Origin: Anastatus disparis
Lineage: Eukaryota > Arthropoda > Insecta > Hymenoptera > Eupelmidae
NCBI GenBank assembly: GCA_017163975.1
Contig: JAFFSR010000220.1
Location: 18,742,001 to 18,806,000 of the forward strand
Length of the DNA stretch: 64,000 nt
Direction of reading: 5' to 3'
The notes under the pieces are model-generated. The model was not told where the DNA came from and did no database searches. It saw only the letters and a list, made by a program, of their open reading frames with translations. Shown here in pieces: positions 14,073-26,465 of this stretch. Numbering within the stretch: position 1 is the first letter of the stretch; every line of letters starts with the position of its first letter. A program made the translations under genes and the position numbers.

Positions 14073-15422
14073 GAGTGTTACGGTGATTGATGCTCACTCG
14101 TCGCTTGTGAGATAAAAAAAAAAAAAGAAACGAATGAACGTACGTTTGCGTATTCACACATATACTGTCTGATTTATGTGTTTAGAGCGTCACACGTACA
14201 TGCGCGTGTGTATGGGTAGAGAAACATTGGAGATAACGAATCGGTAACGAGGATCGATGCATGCGCATGCAAAACTATCTTTGAATTGTTGTTAACGTTA
14301 TCGCAAGTGCTTGCACGGATACAATTTTTAACGGAAAAATTGCATTAACAAATTTGAAGTTTGTTAAGCGAATTTGAAAGATTTTTTTTTCATCATGTAT
14401 CAAATGACGATTTTTATAAATTTAGTAATTTAATACTATAACACGCTTATAATTTTTTGAAGCGCACTAATTTTATTAACGATTGACGTTGATTTGTGCG
14501 ACATTCATACTCATATAAATACATAAGAACTTGTTATTTATATTATTTACTAGTTATTACTATTTCCAATTTTGAAAATTATAGAAATAAAATAATTCTT
14601 TAATTATTTTAAGAGTTATAAGAAAAATGAAAAAAAAATTACAATAAATTAATATTTGGCTGATCCCTTAGAGTACGCCTTAGATAGGCAACATAAATGC
14701 TATACTAGCTAGTTAATTAAATCAACGTTAGAATATTACAATGTCATAACTTGATCATATAATTAGAATGTTATTAGCATGTAACAACAGTTCAGAGTAT
14801 AAATACGATGTACGTTTGCGCGTATGACCTGATTAGACAATTTCTATTAACGAACCTGTGGACAAAGTCCAAACAATGCTGTATCCAAATTTATGGACCC
14901 CCCTTTGCAATATAGTCGTCCTCTAAAACGCATACCTTTATATAACGTACCGTCTATCAATGTTTGATCAGTTGAAAAAATTTTACAAACCAGAAATAAT
15001 TAAAGAGGTATAAAGACTATTCCGTAGTTACGCAGCGCTAAAAAAATATTTAAATACATGATTTTAACGTACAAGAAAAAACGAAATAAATCACGTACCA
15101 TTCGCGACAAGCTATGGATGATGGATTGCCTGTGGTTAATGGTCAATCATTCTTGTAATATTGCAAAAAAAGGATGAAAAAAAAAATGGTTAAAACCATG
15201 ACATGACGCAGCGATTGCTAAAAGAAGAATAGATTAGTCACTTTTTTCCTCCTTTCTCTCTCTCTTTCTCTTTCCCTGCAACATGTTGTATATACCACAC
15301 GTTCATTCTCCGTATACACTGGCTTCCCATTTGAAGCCAGCTCACCTGCTCCCTTGCAAAATTGCTGCGTTAATATAATGACCTTTTATAGGTCCTTTTT
15401 ATATATTACATATAGGGAAACC

Positions 15423-15425
<3 letters not shown>

Positions 15426-15458
<33 letters not shown>
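15426..15458. repeat. (TC)n microsatellite
   Basis: An uninterrupted TC dinucleotide run of about 32 bp is followed by an imperfect TC/TTTC-rich tail to about 15480. Confidence 0.95.
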
Positions 15459-15460
<2 letters not shown>

Positions 15461-17364
15461 TTCTCTTTCTTTCTCCCTCGTGCAACGTATATAACGTCGT
15501 ACTTAATTGAATAGTTAGTTGATCGAACCTTAATAAGAGAAGCCCTATACCGTATATAACAGAAGCTTATTAAAAACAAAAAAAAAAAAAGATTGTAAAG
15601 GGAAAGAAAAGTTAGCGAGGGAGAAATGTAATTGAAAAGATTCATAGGAAGAAAGAGAGTAAATCAGACATATATGAGTTGAGAAGGGCACAGGGAATGC
15701 ATGTGGTTAAGAAAAAATAAATGAAAAATCAAATCCTAAGGAAATTAATCAATAAAAAACTTAAACGAACTCTGCATAAAGTTTGAAATTGAAAAAAATG
15801 AGACTGTTAAAAAAAATAGATTTATAATAGGGAACAAATACTCGAGAAAATGAAGAAGATATAAACTTAAGTGATATAAAAGAGTAACTTAGCAAAAACT
15901 GTTCCTTTATATTTCATCGTTGCACCCAATAAAACTTCAGAATGAGAAAAAAAAGCTGGGCTCTTATATTGAAAAACTGAAAGGAAAAAATAAAAAGAAA
16001 CGAGAGAGGCAAGCAGTACAATGGCCAAAGGAAAGAAACCTGATCGATGTAACAAAAGCTCTTGCAACCATTTAAGCCTTGACAGGTTATACATGCATTC
16101 TTTGCTCGATTAAAAATATCGCACACACAACATATTTCTCTCAATTTCTTTTTTTTTTTTTTTTATATTACGAGAGCATTTTGGAACTCTCTTTTGAATG
16201 CGAAAACCAAATTGAATAGTAGTGCGTATAGAGCGACGACCAATCATGCGTTTACAATTTGAGTTTGATGTATATAGACTCTCGATAATCGAGTGTTGCT
16301 AAGTAATCGATTTTCACAAGTATAAGGGCACATGCAGCATACCAGTTGCCAATGTGTTTATGCAAACTACAACGTTGCGAGAATATGTTCGGAAACTATT
16401 GAAAAGGATAAATTGTAAAGCATTTAGGTAGTTTTATTGTTGAAGTTGTTGGATGTACAGAAAAAATTTTAATACCTCATGTTGGTGGTGAAATGTCAAA
16501 ACTTATTTTATAATTTACGTATGTTTGCAGACTGATTGTTTAGAAAATAATGAAAAATACTGAATACGTCTAGAAAATAACGTTTAATTATAATACAAAA
16601 ATATTATAAAATCAATTGCTATTCGCTTAAAATTTTAATATAAAAAAGAGTTTATTATTTTTTTGCATTTGAATTTTTAAATTCTCTATATAGTTTTAAT
16701 ATACTTAATAATTTGAAGCTTGTTTTTATCTAAGAATGATTAAGATTATAAAAATAATTTTAAAAAATAAATATTTAATAACGATGATGAAGTTAGATTA
16801 AATGATTAATCATGGAATATTATATAATGGATTAGCACATTTCACAGAAATGTTGAAGCAATTAGAGGATTCCATGCGCTTTTGAGTCGACTACTGTATG
16901 TTCGATGTCAATCTAATTTCTAAAACGCAATTAAATTATTGAATATTATGTTTATGTATAAACTTTCACAGGCTTCCTCAGAATCATCACTTGATAACGC
17001 TAAACTGGTTGCTGAGCAATATGCAATGTTTGCGTATGAAAAATTGTTTTTAATCATCATCAAATTTAAGTATCTGTGAAATTATTATTTCTTCAGTCAC
17101 TAATTAAACTCACATGTTACTGGAGACAATTAAAACTCAAAGGCTGTAAGTTCGATTGCACATCAATATGAATTTTCTAAAAGAATTGATAAAAGTACCC
17201 TTTATAGTTTTTCGGTCAATACAAAGAGTCTTTTGATATTTTATATCATCAATAACATTTATTAAATAAATCGATGGAAAAAAAAAAATTCAAAAGCTCT
17301 ATCGATGATATACAATAAAGAAAGTAAATCCAGGTCATGCAAGCGCACTGTCATTAACAGAAAC

Positions 17365-17368
<4 letters not shown>

Positions 17369-17398
<30 letters not shown>
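17369..17398. repeat. (GA)n microsatellite
   Basis: An uninterrupted GA run of about 30 bp. A second GA-rich imperfect tract lies at 17600-17665. Confidence 0.95.
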
Positions 17399-20300
17399 AG
17401 AATAGCAGTTACAGGTTATTCTCAGAGATAGGCAATAATTTTCTGTGAAATGCTACCGGCTATTATAGGCACGTCACGCGCTTTGGTCCGATATCAACAG
17501 CGAAACGTTGAACCTCGATTCTCCATTTATATTTTGATTATACTAGTACTACAATGAAGTATGGATCGATAGAAGAGAAATTCAAAGGGGTAAGAGTTAG
17601 AGAGAGAGAAAGAGAGATAGGAATAGAGGCAGAAAGAGAAAGCAAGAGAGAGAGGGAAGGAAGCAAGGAAACATAACACACATCCGAATTCAAACCCCGG
17701 AAACACGTCGATGCATTTAGGACGCCTGATAACGCCAGATGTGTACCTGACCTACACTCCTCGGATCTCGTTTTGTTTTGACTCTATTTCTAAAGGCTTA
17801 AGGTCAATACCTTATCGCTATGAATTCATATTGCTCATTTTTACAAAATTATTTATATATTATCCTAATCGAAATTTTAATATTTATTGTACATTTATAT
17901 TTAATTTCATAAATTTATTTCTATGTTGAACTTACTTAATTTCATTGAATAAATTAATGCCGAATTATGTTTCTTGATTACAACATTATTCTAATTTTAT
18001 TATAATTTATCAATGCTTAATATTGATTAGTATGTTAAATTAGAGCTCATCAATATCTGTCTCATTTAACTGATGGTTTTGTTTTTGGTATATTATTATG
18101 TTTGTAATATGTAGAATATTAATTACGATTTGATCTTATCAATAATATTATTATTTACTCTAATACAGTCATCAATACTGTTTGTGAAAAATAACGTAAA
18201 AATCTGAAGTAATAGTTTAGTTTCAAGATATGTATTATTGTTATTTTCTAACGGACACTGGTTTCTTATTGGTATCACGTGAAAATAAAATAGCAACAAT
18301 TTTCGTTTAAATAAGTATAAACAATATCGAAATATATAGGAAGAAGTTGATATACAGACAATATAAGTTTTTTAACAAATTTATTTTGATGATTCTGATT
18401 TTATTCTTAAATTGAATTTATTTTATAAAATTTTAATATGTAAACACTTTTTATTTCTCTTCAATGTTTGCATATACATTTTGAAATTCATATCTACATT
18501 CTTTCCTACACTAATTATTTGTGGTTATTTCAAGTTTGCTATTCAAGCTTCATGTATAAACACAAATAAATATATACTTATGCATAGTGGCGCAATAACC
18601 TGGAAGTATTGTACGTGCACAAAGCTTACTCCCACTTATATACTCTCCGATACGATCTCGCTCAATTTGGTAAACATATTTAGGCTCAATCTGAATAATG
18701 CGGTCGTATAAGCTCACGAGGTTTAAGCAATGCACACGCGTGCGAAACAGATAAGCTTTAACTGGACTATATCAAAATAGGAAGTAGCGTCTGGTGTCGT
18801 TTGATTTATCGGGATTGTGTTGCCCATTGTTTCATTGACGTCGATTTAATTTTCTTAATCCAATTAATACACCGATCAATTATTAATGGATGATGAATAT
18901 TAATTTAATGCTCGTGATTATATGTTAATTAGATTGTTGCGGCATCAATCCTTCTTTAATTTTTTTTTTTTTGTTTTCTTTACTTTGTATAGTAAAATAA
19001 AGACTATACAATTTGTATAACGATTACCGTTATGGCTATCAAATGTATTATTTATATGAAAAATTCAATTGAATAAATTAATCTATAAGGTTTTGAATTT
19101 CGAAAAAAACTGATTCGCTTCAAATGTTTAACATAATTAAAGATTATACTTTACAATTCAATACGATTTTAGACTTTTTAAATTCTGAAATATCAACTAA
19201 TCCGAAATGACAATCACTAAACCTTTATCTTTTGCAAATCTCTATCCTTTATCGACGTAAACTTTCTTGCACGAGTCAATCCTTCTACCGGCATTAACAG
19301 TGCGGCTGGATCTGTTTTGATCTCAAAGCAAAATAAAAGGGAGCGTTGAACGAGAGCGTTGATATCTATAGCGCATAATAAAGTCCATGAGCGTGAAGGT
19401 TCCAAAAGCGTACCGCCGCATCGCTAACCGTACGACAGCCGTCGTCGAGATTCCATTCGTTGAAAGTTTTAATCGCGATATCGGCAATAAAAGAAAAAAA
19501 GGTCGATTCTTCTCCCATTGACATGTCAGGTCATTCATTTATTTACTTGTGAATTCGTCTTTTATCTTTACAGCGCCTCTTTTTCTCGCAAAACTATTTG
19601 CTCTCTTGGCTGTTACTAGCTTGTGCTGGATAAATTGTTCTGCGTGTATAACTTGATATTATAGGTAGCAACCAATCGACGCTTTGATCTTTATCGTATA
19701 GGGTATATATCTGTATTGTTGACTTTCGTAGATGGAAAATATGTTTGAGTATAGAAGTTTTATGTAAAAGGTCATGAATTCCAAAGGACATTTTGATGTA
19801 GGTTTTCAAAATCAAGAGCTTTTGACATTTTTGTGACTAGGTAAGACATATCTTAATAAATATTAATTTATCAAAAGATTTAAAAAAACAAAATTAAATT
19901 TAAAAGATGAAAAATAATTCATAAGCTATTGTCTGTTAGTCTTATAAGAAGGGTCTTCAAATATTATTTAATTGGAAATCTTAATTTGGTTTATTTTTGC
20001 AATTATTCATCCACTCGTCTCGTTTTATTTTAGTTCAGTGTTTGGAAAATAATTTTTTCTTTTCGTTTATTCTGACTTATTATGTGAATTTGCTGTTCTA
20101 CGTGTAAGTGGATGCCCATTATCATGACCTCCTTGTTCTTCAACTGTATTTATTGCTTCGTCTTTTACGATTTTCGTTATTGATTGCGTCATCAGTCAAC
20201 TTTTCATTTTTTGCATTTTGATTGTCTCAGCATCTTTTGTACCAACATTCACTGGCTTTTTTTGTTTTGATAGAGTAAACCAAATTGATTTTTCTTTTTC

Positions 20301-20866
20301 TTTTTGAGAAACGCATAAAATTAAAATTTTCTGTAAAAATGAATATTTTATAAACTTTTACATCATTTAAATTTTTAAGTTTTTATTTAAAAATTTTTAA
20401 ACAATTGAATTTTTTAAAATTATAATTCTTTTCTTGTATGAAATTAAAACCATAATTATTAAAATTATATAATAAAATTAGATATTAAAACGTAGAATAA
20501 GACAGTTCCGATTGGTTATTTCATAGTATCTAACGTTTAACATCAAAGCCTGTCTAATGGTTCGTTTCTGCATACACGCTAAGGTAATAATAATACGTGT
20601 AAAAGGTATATATGAGAAGAGGGCGAGGTAGAGGCGTAATGGGCGAGAGCCAAAGACGCTTATATTCTAAGGGAGAACGAAAGAGAGAGAGAAAATTCAC
20701 CTCCCTTTTCGCGGTAAGGTAAAACGAGCGAGACGATCGATTCGTACGTGACTAGCCTACCGCTGCTACATATGTATATACCTTCTCTTATACCCACTAA
20801 GTATATGCGCGCCATGCTCGCATTATGTTCTCTTTCCTTTCGGTATTCAAAGCGCTACTATCGTAT

Positions 20867-20869
<3 letters not shown>

Positions 20870-20900
<31 letters not shown>
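20870..20900. repeat. (GA)n microsatellite
   Basis: An uninterrupted GA run of about 30 bp inside a less AT-rich island (20570-21030). GA runs are also known binding sites for insect GAGA-type factors, but a regulatory role here is only inference. Confidence 0.95.
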
Positions 20901-20904
<4 letters not shown>

Positions 20905-22289
20905 CGCAATGATTCTGTCCGCGTGCAAGTTCAGTGGAAAATTAGTAGAAGGTCAGAGAGAAAGAGAGAATTTTCACGCGTTAAATGGAGTTGTTTTAAA
21001 AGTTATTCGGTCGGAACGGATGATGAGATTGGAATAAAAAATTAGATTGAAAGAATGAAAACTTTATTAAATGACTTTTTTAAATTTATTATGTTAATTA
21101 CTTTAATTTCTATATTTTGTTATGAGATTTTTTTTAAAAACGATCAATTCGCCTGATATCGGATTTAAAATATTATTGAAGATGCAAAAATTGAATTGAA
21201 GGAAATAAATCGTTAATATCTTAATGTTAATCTATAATGAATTAAATCGAAAAAGGTTTATTTAATCAACATAATATGGAAAATTTTACAAATCTTTTAA
21301 AATTTTAAAGGAATGTTTTTTTTTCAATTTTCACATTGAAACTGTTAAAATTTTTATACAAAATTAAAAAAGATGAGTATGATCGGTATAATCTAATCAT
21401 TATCAATTCTAATGTCTCATAACGTTTGTTATCAAATTAACGTGATCATTTGCACAATAGTACGGAAAGGTTAGTCACTTTGTCCAATGCAGACAAATTA
21501 TGATGAGCTCATGACGAATTGTGATTGCTTCTGCATTAATATCAAATTATTATTAATATGATGCGTCCAATGAACAGTAATTTCTAATCACGTCTTGCAC
21601 AAATTTAACAGTTCGTTGTTATTCAATAACTATCAATTCATGATTCTGTGAAAATAATGAAAAAATTGCTTTTGAATACTCATTAATTGTTTCTATGAAA
21701 ATATTTTTTTTTCGTATGCAAAAAATGAAAACAATTCAAAATGCAATAAAAAAAATATTAAATCGATATGTCGTTATTGCTGACCGTGAGCTTTATTAAA
21801 ATTTTTCAATTTTGCACGTCATAACATGAAAAAATTTGAAGTATAGCAATTACTCTTGCCTATATGCTAGCATTCCAATGTACATTTTTCAATATTATTT
21901 TAGATTTATTATTAAAACTGGATATAGAGTCAGATTATGCAATAAACTATTTCGAGATTTAAATTTAAATAATTTAATACAAATACACTACAACCCCAAT
22001 ATGCACGTTCATGGAATTGCTTACAATTGCCCCAGGGAAATTCTTACAAGAATTGTGGTTCCATCACTATGATCTGTACTAATTCCAAAATCTTGAAAGT
22101 TGATTTTCTCAACAGTTCCTCTTGCATGTATTAAATTAAATTCAAATGTAAACTCTCTCAATAATTTCATTTATGTATCGTAATTGGGTCATTGCTAAAA
22201 TGCAATTAAATAAAAATGACTATTGAGGAAATATACTGTAAATTTACATGAACGGTTGCAATTTTAAAATTTTTCTATTTTGTCTATAT

Positions 22290-22336
22290 TTCTATATAAT
22301 TATTAATTTTTAATGTTTTTTTTGTTTCAGGTGAGT
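22290..22336 (+). promoter_or_regulatory. Second candidate recursive splice site
   Basis: A long T-rich tract (22296-22327) ends TTTGTTTCAG at 22321-22330 and is joined directly to GTGAGT at 22331-22336. This is again the fused acceptor/donor arrangement of a ratchet point. The core is almost the same as at 2701-2716 (TCTGTTTCAG|GTAAGT). The branch point is less clear here (TTAAT-type sequences near 22300). Together the two sites suggest a + strand intron at least about 20 kb long. Confidence 0.55.
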
Positions 22337-22942
22337 AATCATGAAAGCATGAAAAATCATCAAAGATTCAATCTTTAAATAAATTAAGACTATTATGGCA
22401 GTAGTTTATTTTAGAAATGAAGGTATGATTAATATTACATGTTTCAACCATTATTTTTTTTTCTTGACAAAGATATTGATAAAATTTTAATTGATTTGAC
22501 AGTTTCAAAAAGTCGATTTCTTTCCGAAAATTCGGTTTTTGAAAACTAAATAAAATTCATTTCTTATTTCCAGACAAACTCTCAATCTCACCTTTAAATT
22601 TCTGTTACAAGATTAAATTTCGTAGGGCTTTGAATGATTTTTTCAAAGACCAGCTGATAAAAATGATCTCTGACATAATATGTTAACAATTATGAGTTTT
22701 TTATCAAATACCTTATCATTACTATTTACATTGATATTATTATAGCAGATTGCCTTAACGTCTTAGAAATACGATCTCAGATTCTATACGTATAAAATTA
22801 TATATTTAGGATATAATAATTTCAATCAATCAGAGGAATACGAGTTTTCTTGTACACAATAATATTGTCTCTTTTAAATTCAACTATTACTGCGTAAATT
22901 ATGATCATATTATATCTAAATTAAAATAATTTTACAATTCTT

Positions 22943-22948
22943 TTTATT
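22943..22948 (-). terminator. Poly(A) signal for the downstream PLA1-like gene
   Basis: AATAAA on the minus strand, 27 nt beyond the TAA stop of the lipase gene at 22975, which is a suitable place for a short 3' UTR. Confidence 0.55.
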
Positions 22949-22974
22949 CATATGTTTGATTACTCCAATGCTTG

Positions 22975-25900
22975 TTATAAGCCTCTTTTGCCTAAACCAT
23001 AAGGTGAACTAGAACGAGTCCTCAACTTGTAAATACCTTTCCTTTTCGTTGCTCGTTCCGCTCCGGCAAAATGTATAACTTGATTGTTTAGGCAAAAACC
23101 CATTATAAACGCCACCCAGGAATGACAGCGTACTGCCAACCATTTTTTAGGGTTCTTTATCGACTCCGCATAATATTCGTATGCTCGTCCATGTGAACAA
23201 ACGCCTATTATATCTATGTTACATCCCGGTTGATAAACACCACCATTTGGATAATAATCAACATCGCCTATTGGTGTGAATTTACCCAAAGCTCCACCGT
23301 TTGTATGAATTACTTCGACTAAACGACCATCGCCTTTTTTGATTTCATGACCAGGTCTCTTCGAAAACTTATAACCTGGACCTGCTGGATCAAGACCTAA
23401 TAATAAAGAATAAATCAAATTAAACATCTTTAAGTAGAAAAATGATTAAGCTTATAATGTATTTTCTAATTCTTAAAATTATTAAATTTAATTTAATAGT
23501 ATTTATCAAGAAACTTGTAGTACACAGAAAAAATGCATTACTAACCGACAATGTGACCAACTTTTACTTTTGCTTGATAACCAGCTGATCCCACAATATG
23601 TGCTCCCAAGGAATGACCAATCAGTGACATTTTATTCACGTCAGTACCTTGATCGTATAAGAAGTTAATCAGTTTTGCTATTTTTGCACCAACATTTTTT
23701 ACTTGAGAAGCTGAACTTATATAATCTCTTCCTGCGACCCGACTCCAATCAACGACAACAATGTTATAATAACCTCGTGACATAAAAGCTGTAATTTAAA
23801 TAAAAACGTAAGGGCTAAAGTTATAGTGTATTTTGTAACAAGTGTGGGAACGAAATTATTCCATATGTATTAATAAATTAAAAATCATGTAAAAAATACA
23901 TTTTTGATTACATTTTCTATGAATTTTAGATTGATATTTGTCATTTTATATATAAATATTTGTTATTTTGCTAGATAATAGTACATTGTGCAACAAGGGA
24001 GCAAAATAGGTGTTTGCCGACGAGTGCGTGTTTGTCGCTCGAGCGTAGCGAGAGCGACAAATTGCACGAGTCGACAAACACCTATATGCTCCCGCGTTGC
24101 GCATACTATTTTCTCACGCGAAGAGCATCAAAAATATTATTTTTCTAACAAGCGCGCAAAATTCTAAGAATGACAAACTTGCGTCTGTGATAGCATGTAC
24201 AATCTTGTTCGAAGGCTATCAAGATCGTAAGAGGTAGTCGAGGTCGGGGCGCAGGACGGGGCCCAGGGGCGGAGCCCCGGTGGGGGTGCAGGGGGCGAAG
24301 CCCCTGGGGTTTTCGGGGGCAGCGCCCCCCCGCCTCCAAAAAAATAAATAATATTACTAATATAAAAATAAAATTAATAAAACCATTAACGGCAGGCCAG
24401 AGTAGAACCTCATATTGACCGAGTAACAATTGAGTTGTTTGTTATTTACTCAAGTATTAATCGGTGTATCTTCAAATTAAAAGTTGAGCGCAATAGATAT
24501 TATTATTATGAACATCTATGCACAAGAAAAAAAAATCTACCGATTTGTTTTTGAGAAAAGTAAGTAACGCCAAAGTGAAAGTTTATGTTTCTAATATTTT
24601 CGCGTTACTTACTTTTCTCAAAAACAAAGCGATAGATTTTTTTCTTCTTGTGCATAAATATTTGTAATACCGTAAAGGACGTAGTTCCTGATCAGGGCGT
24701 AATTTCTGATCATTATTTATTATAAATCATAATCTTTAAGATTCTAGTAGGAAAAACCTTTTTTTAATTTATGAGGAAAAGTAGATTGAGCATAAGAAAT
24801 GCTTCGTTTGTGTGAAAAAGAAATATACTTTTACTTTTTTACATGTAAATATGTGATCAGAAATACCTCTTAGGTGATCAGAAATTACGTCCTTCACGGT
24901 AATAATATCTATTGCGCTCAGCTTTTAATTTGCAGATTCACCGTTTAATACTTGAGTAAATAACAAAAATCTCAGTTAGACAAGTTTTCAATACTATATA
25001 TATATTTTTCTTATAATACATTAAAAATTAAATTAAATTTTGATTTATTCAAATTTAACATTTTTCGCGGAAATCGTCCATCGCTAACTTGTAATTCCAA
25101 GAATTTACGATTCGGCGTTGAATACTTGGCTGATATTATAAGGATATGAAAATGTCTTCGATGCAACGTGCAAGATTAAATATTACATAAATAATACTCG
25201 AAAAAATCAATGCTAAATAGACTGAAAGTTGCTACTGATATATGTGAACTTTTTCGAGGAATTTGTTCACCCCTGACTTGTAATTCGGGGAATTTACAAT
25301 TCGCAGAATTGACCATTCTAAGTGAAGCACTTAACTGATGTATAAAAAGCATCGAGTTACACACACTGACTGATGTATAAAAATATCGGGTTACATTATC
25401 GAGCCTGTTAAAAGTTCGAATTCATTTTGCTCCCTAGGGAGGCAAAGAGGTATTTTGCTCCCTCACAACAGCTGGTCAAAATAGTATTTTGCGCTCTGAG
25501 TGCGAGAAAAAAATTTTTTTTATACGTATATTGAAGCAAAAATATAAATTACTGTTTATAACGACTTATTTATAAGAATTTACTTTTTCAATAGAATTAC
25601 AATCCTATATTTTGTATAAGATATAATTGTTATAATAGTAAAGTTTACAATAAAATCTCAATCGATATTTGAAACTTAAAATGAATTATTTGCATGTATT
25701 GAATTCATTTAAAAATTTTACAATCACTCTTATTTCAAAAATTAATTTTAAATATATACCTTCTCGAATAACCGAACAACTTTCATGTTTATAATGACAT
25801 ATCCAACCATGTGTTATGATTTTTGTTGGATTTCGAGAATCATAATGGCTCCGTCTTAATCTTTCTACATCATTTATCCATATCTGTCGCGGAGAATTTT

Positions 25901-26090
25901 GATTATAACGCGTATAAAGAAAAAATTTAACATCATCTTTTCTTGGCCGATGAAACGTTGCATTTATGTTATCTAAAATGAGAAATTTAAACAGAATTAT
26001 ATAAATAGTGTTTGCAAAAAATATGTTAAAGCAATACTTACTTATGATGAAAAATAAAATTAAAAATACATGTGAAATTATTAATTTCAT
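22975..26090 (-). CDS. Secreted phospholipase A1-like lipase, copy A (4 coding exons)
   Basis: The exons on the minus strand are 26042-26090, 25760-25972, 23546-23788 and 22975-23396. All have GT/AG boundaries and all introns are phase 1. This gives a 308-residue protein, the usual size for insect phospholipase A1. Residues 1-16 (MKLIISHVFLILFFII) form a signal peptide. The alpha/beta-hydrolase lipase blocks are KIITHGW in exon 2 and the nucleophile elbow GHSLG (Ser147). The acid is in LDPAGP (Asp171) and the base in CSHGRA (His237). The lid between Cys227 and Cys235 is only seven residues long, as in wasp/ant PLA1 allergens rather than triacylglycerol lipases, so hydrolysis of the sn-1 ester of phospholipids is the likely activity. 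The start was chosen because it alone supplies the signal peptide and matches copy B. Intron 2 (23789-25759) is about 2 kb against 191 bp in copy B, because of inserted repeats. Whether it acts in venom, gut or elsewhere cannot be told. Confidence 0.88.
24007..24084. repeat. Hairpin with nested inner stem
   Basis: TAGGTGTTTG at the left pairs with CAAACACCTA at the right. An inner stem TTTGTCGCTC pairs with GAGAGCGACAAA around a GAGCGTAGC centre. The whole 78-bp unit is far more GC-rich than its surroundings. Confidence 0.8.
24236..24338. repeat. GC-rich cluster of short palindromes
   Basis: About 100 bp of mostly G and C in a genome that is otherwise strongly AT-rich. At least three consecutive mini-hairpins are visible: GGGGCGGAGCCCC, GGGGGCGAAGCCCC and GGGGGCAGCGCCCCC. 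They share the plan G-run, GC, two or three bases, GC, C-run. The open frame across it (Pro/Arg-rich) is a by-product of this composition. Confidence 0.85.
24435..24972. repeat. 540-bp fold-back element (long inverted repeat)
   Basis: The arm at 24435-24506 (contains GTTATTTACTCAAGTATTAA and GAGCGCAATAGATATTATTA) is repeated in reverse complement at 24901-24972. The arms continue inward with CCGTAAAGGACGTAG (from 24669), matched by the reverse complement of the sequence at 24855-24900 containing ACGTCCTTCACGG. The left arm is interrupted between the two parts by the 160-bp MITE at 24507-24665. Confidence 0.85.
24507..24665. mobile_element. 160-bp MITE nested in the left arm of the fold-back
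   Basis: It is almost entirely an inverted repeat. CTATGCACAAGAA and TTTGTTTTTGAGAAAAGTAA on the left recur as the reverse complement at 24600-24655. The host arm reads continuously across it when compared with the intact right arm, which shows it inserted after the fold-back formed. No coding capacity. Confidence 0.8.
25085..25400. repeat. Diverged direct repeats
   Basis: ACTTGTAATTCCAAGAATTT near 25088 recurs as ACTTGTAATTCGGGGAATTT near 25270. Both are followed by AC(G/A)ATTCG and, later, a CTGATRTTATAA/CTGATGTATAA motif that repeats twice more (about 25336 and 25372). These are remnants of tandemly duplicated repeat sequence inside the intron insertion. Confidence 0.6.
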
Positions 26091-26324
26091 ATCGAATAAT
26101 TATTGTTATAGATATTTACAAACTAAATTAGCATTTAAAATGTTTCTGTTTTACATTGTAAATTATATTAAAGAGAACGCCATTATTTTAATGAAATATC
26201 GGTGTACAATATTCATTGAGAATAAGGTATAGTTCGTAATGGCATAGAAACGTACATAAAATATTTAAATTTATGTAACTATTGTTCATACGTTTTATGA
26301 GCATTCGAATATATTTTTTATGTA

Positions 26325-26465
26325 CAAAAGAAAAGTCGACTTATTTACGTCAATTTTTTGATTAGTTAATTTTTTTTATTAACTCTGTTGTTATATCGAT
26401 AGGCCAATAAAATAAAACTAACTAATCAAAAAATTGGTTCATAAAACAGACGTCTTTTTCTTAAT
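26325..26465. mobile_element. MITE-like imperfect inverted repeat between the two lipase genes
   Basis: AATTTTTTGATTAGTTA on the left (about 26350) is matched by TAACTAATCAAAAAATT on the right (about 26420-26436). The arms extend through AAAGAAAAGTCGACTTATTT and a diverged partner near CAGACGTCTTTTTC. It is non-coding and lies in the 1.46-kb spacer between PLA1 copies A and B. Confidence 0.65.

Larger units (their letters stand above)
9901..22289. other. AT-rich non-coding stretch with scattered islands
   Basis: Apart from the entries listed separately inside it, I find no gene. Less AT-rich islands recur every 1.5-4 kb (about 12040-12260, 13970-14260, 15240-15500, 16190-16400, 17320-17780, 19220-19560, 20570-21030). 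Many carry GA or TC runs next to short CpG-containing sequence. Such islands could be regulatory elements, but no specific factor site is claimed. Confidence 0.5.
23987..25500. mobile_element. Composite repeat insertion in intron 2 of PLA1 copy A
   Basis: This block is missing from the matching intron of copy B. Its ends carry related sequence in inverted orientation: AACAAGGGAGCAAAATAG near 23992-24010, and TATTTTGCTCCCTCACAAC near 25452-25470. Inside are a hairpin (24007-24084), a GC-rich palindromic cluster (24236-24338), a 540-bp fold-back (24435-24972) interrupted by a small MITE, and diverged direct repeats (25085-25400). No transposase frame is visible, so it appears to be a non-autonomous and probably nested insertion. 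The exact outer limits are uncertain. Confidence 0.7.

Noticed and set aside
20825..21037. Arg/Glu-repeat protein frame
   Set aside because: The repeat part is simply the GA microsatellite translated. The same applies to 15406-15645 and 63599-63787.
24145..24429. 94-codon Pro/Arg/Gly-rich minus-strand frame
   Set aside because: It is generated by the GC-rich palindromic cluster inside an intron insertion. It has no motif and no coding signal outside that cluster.
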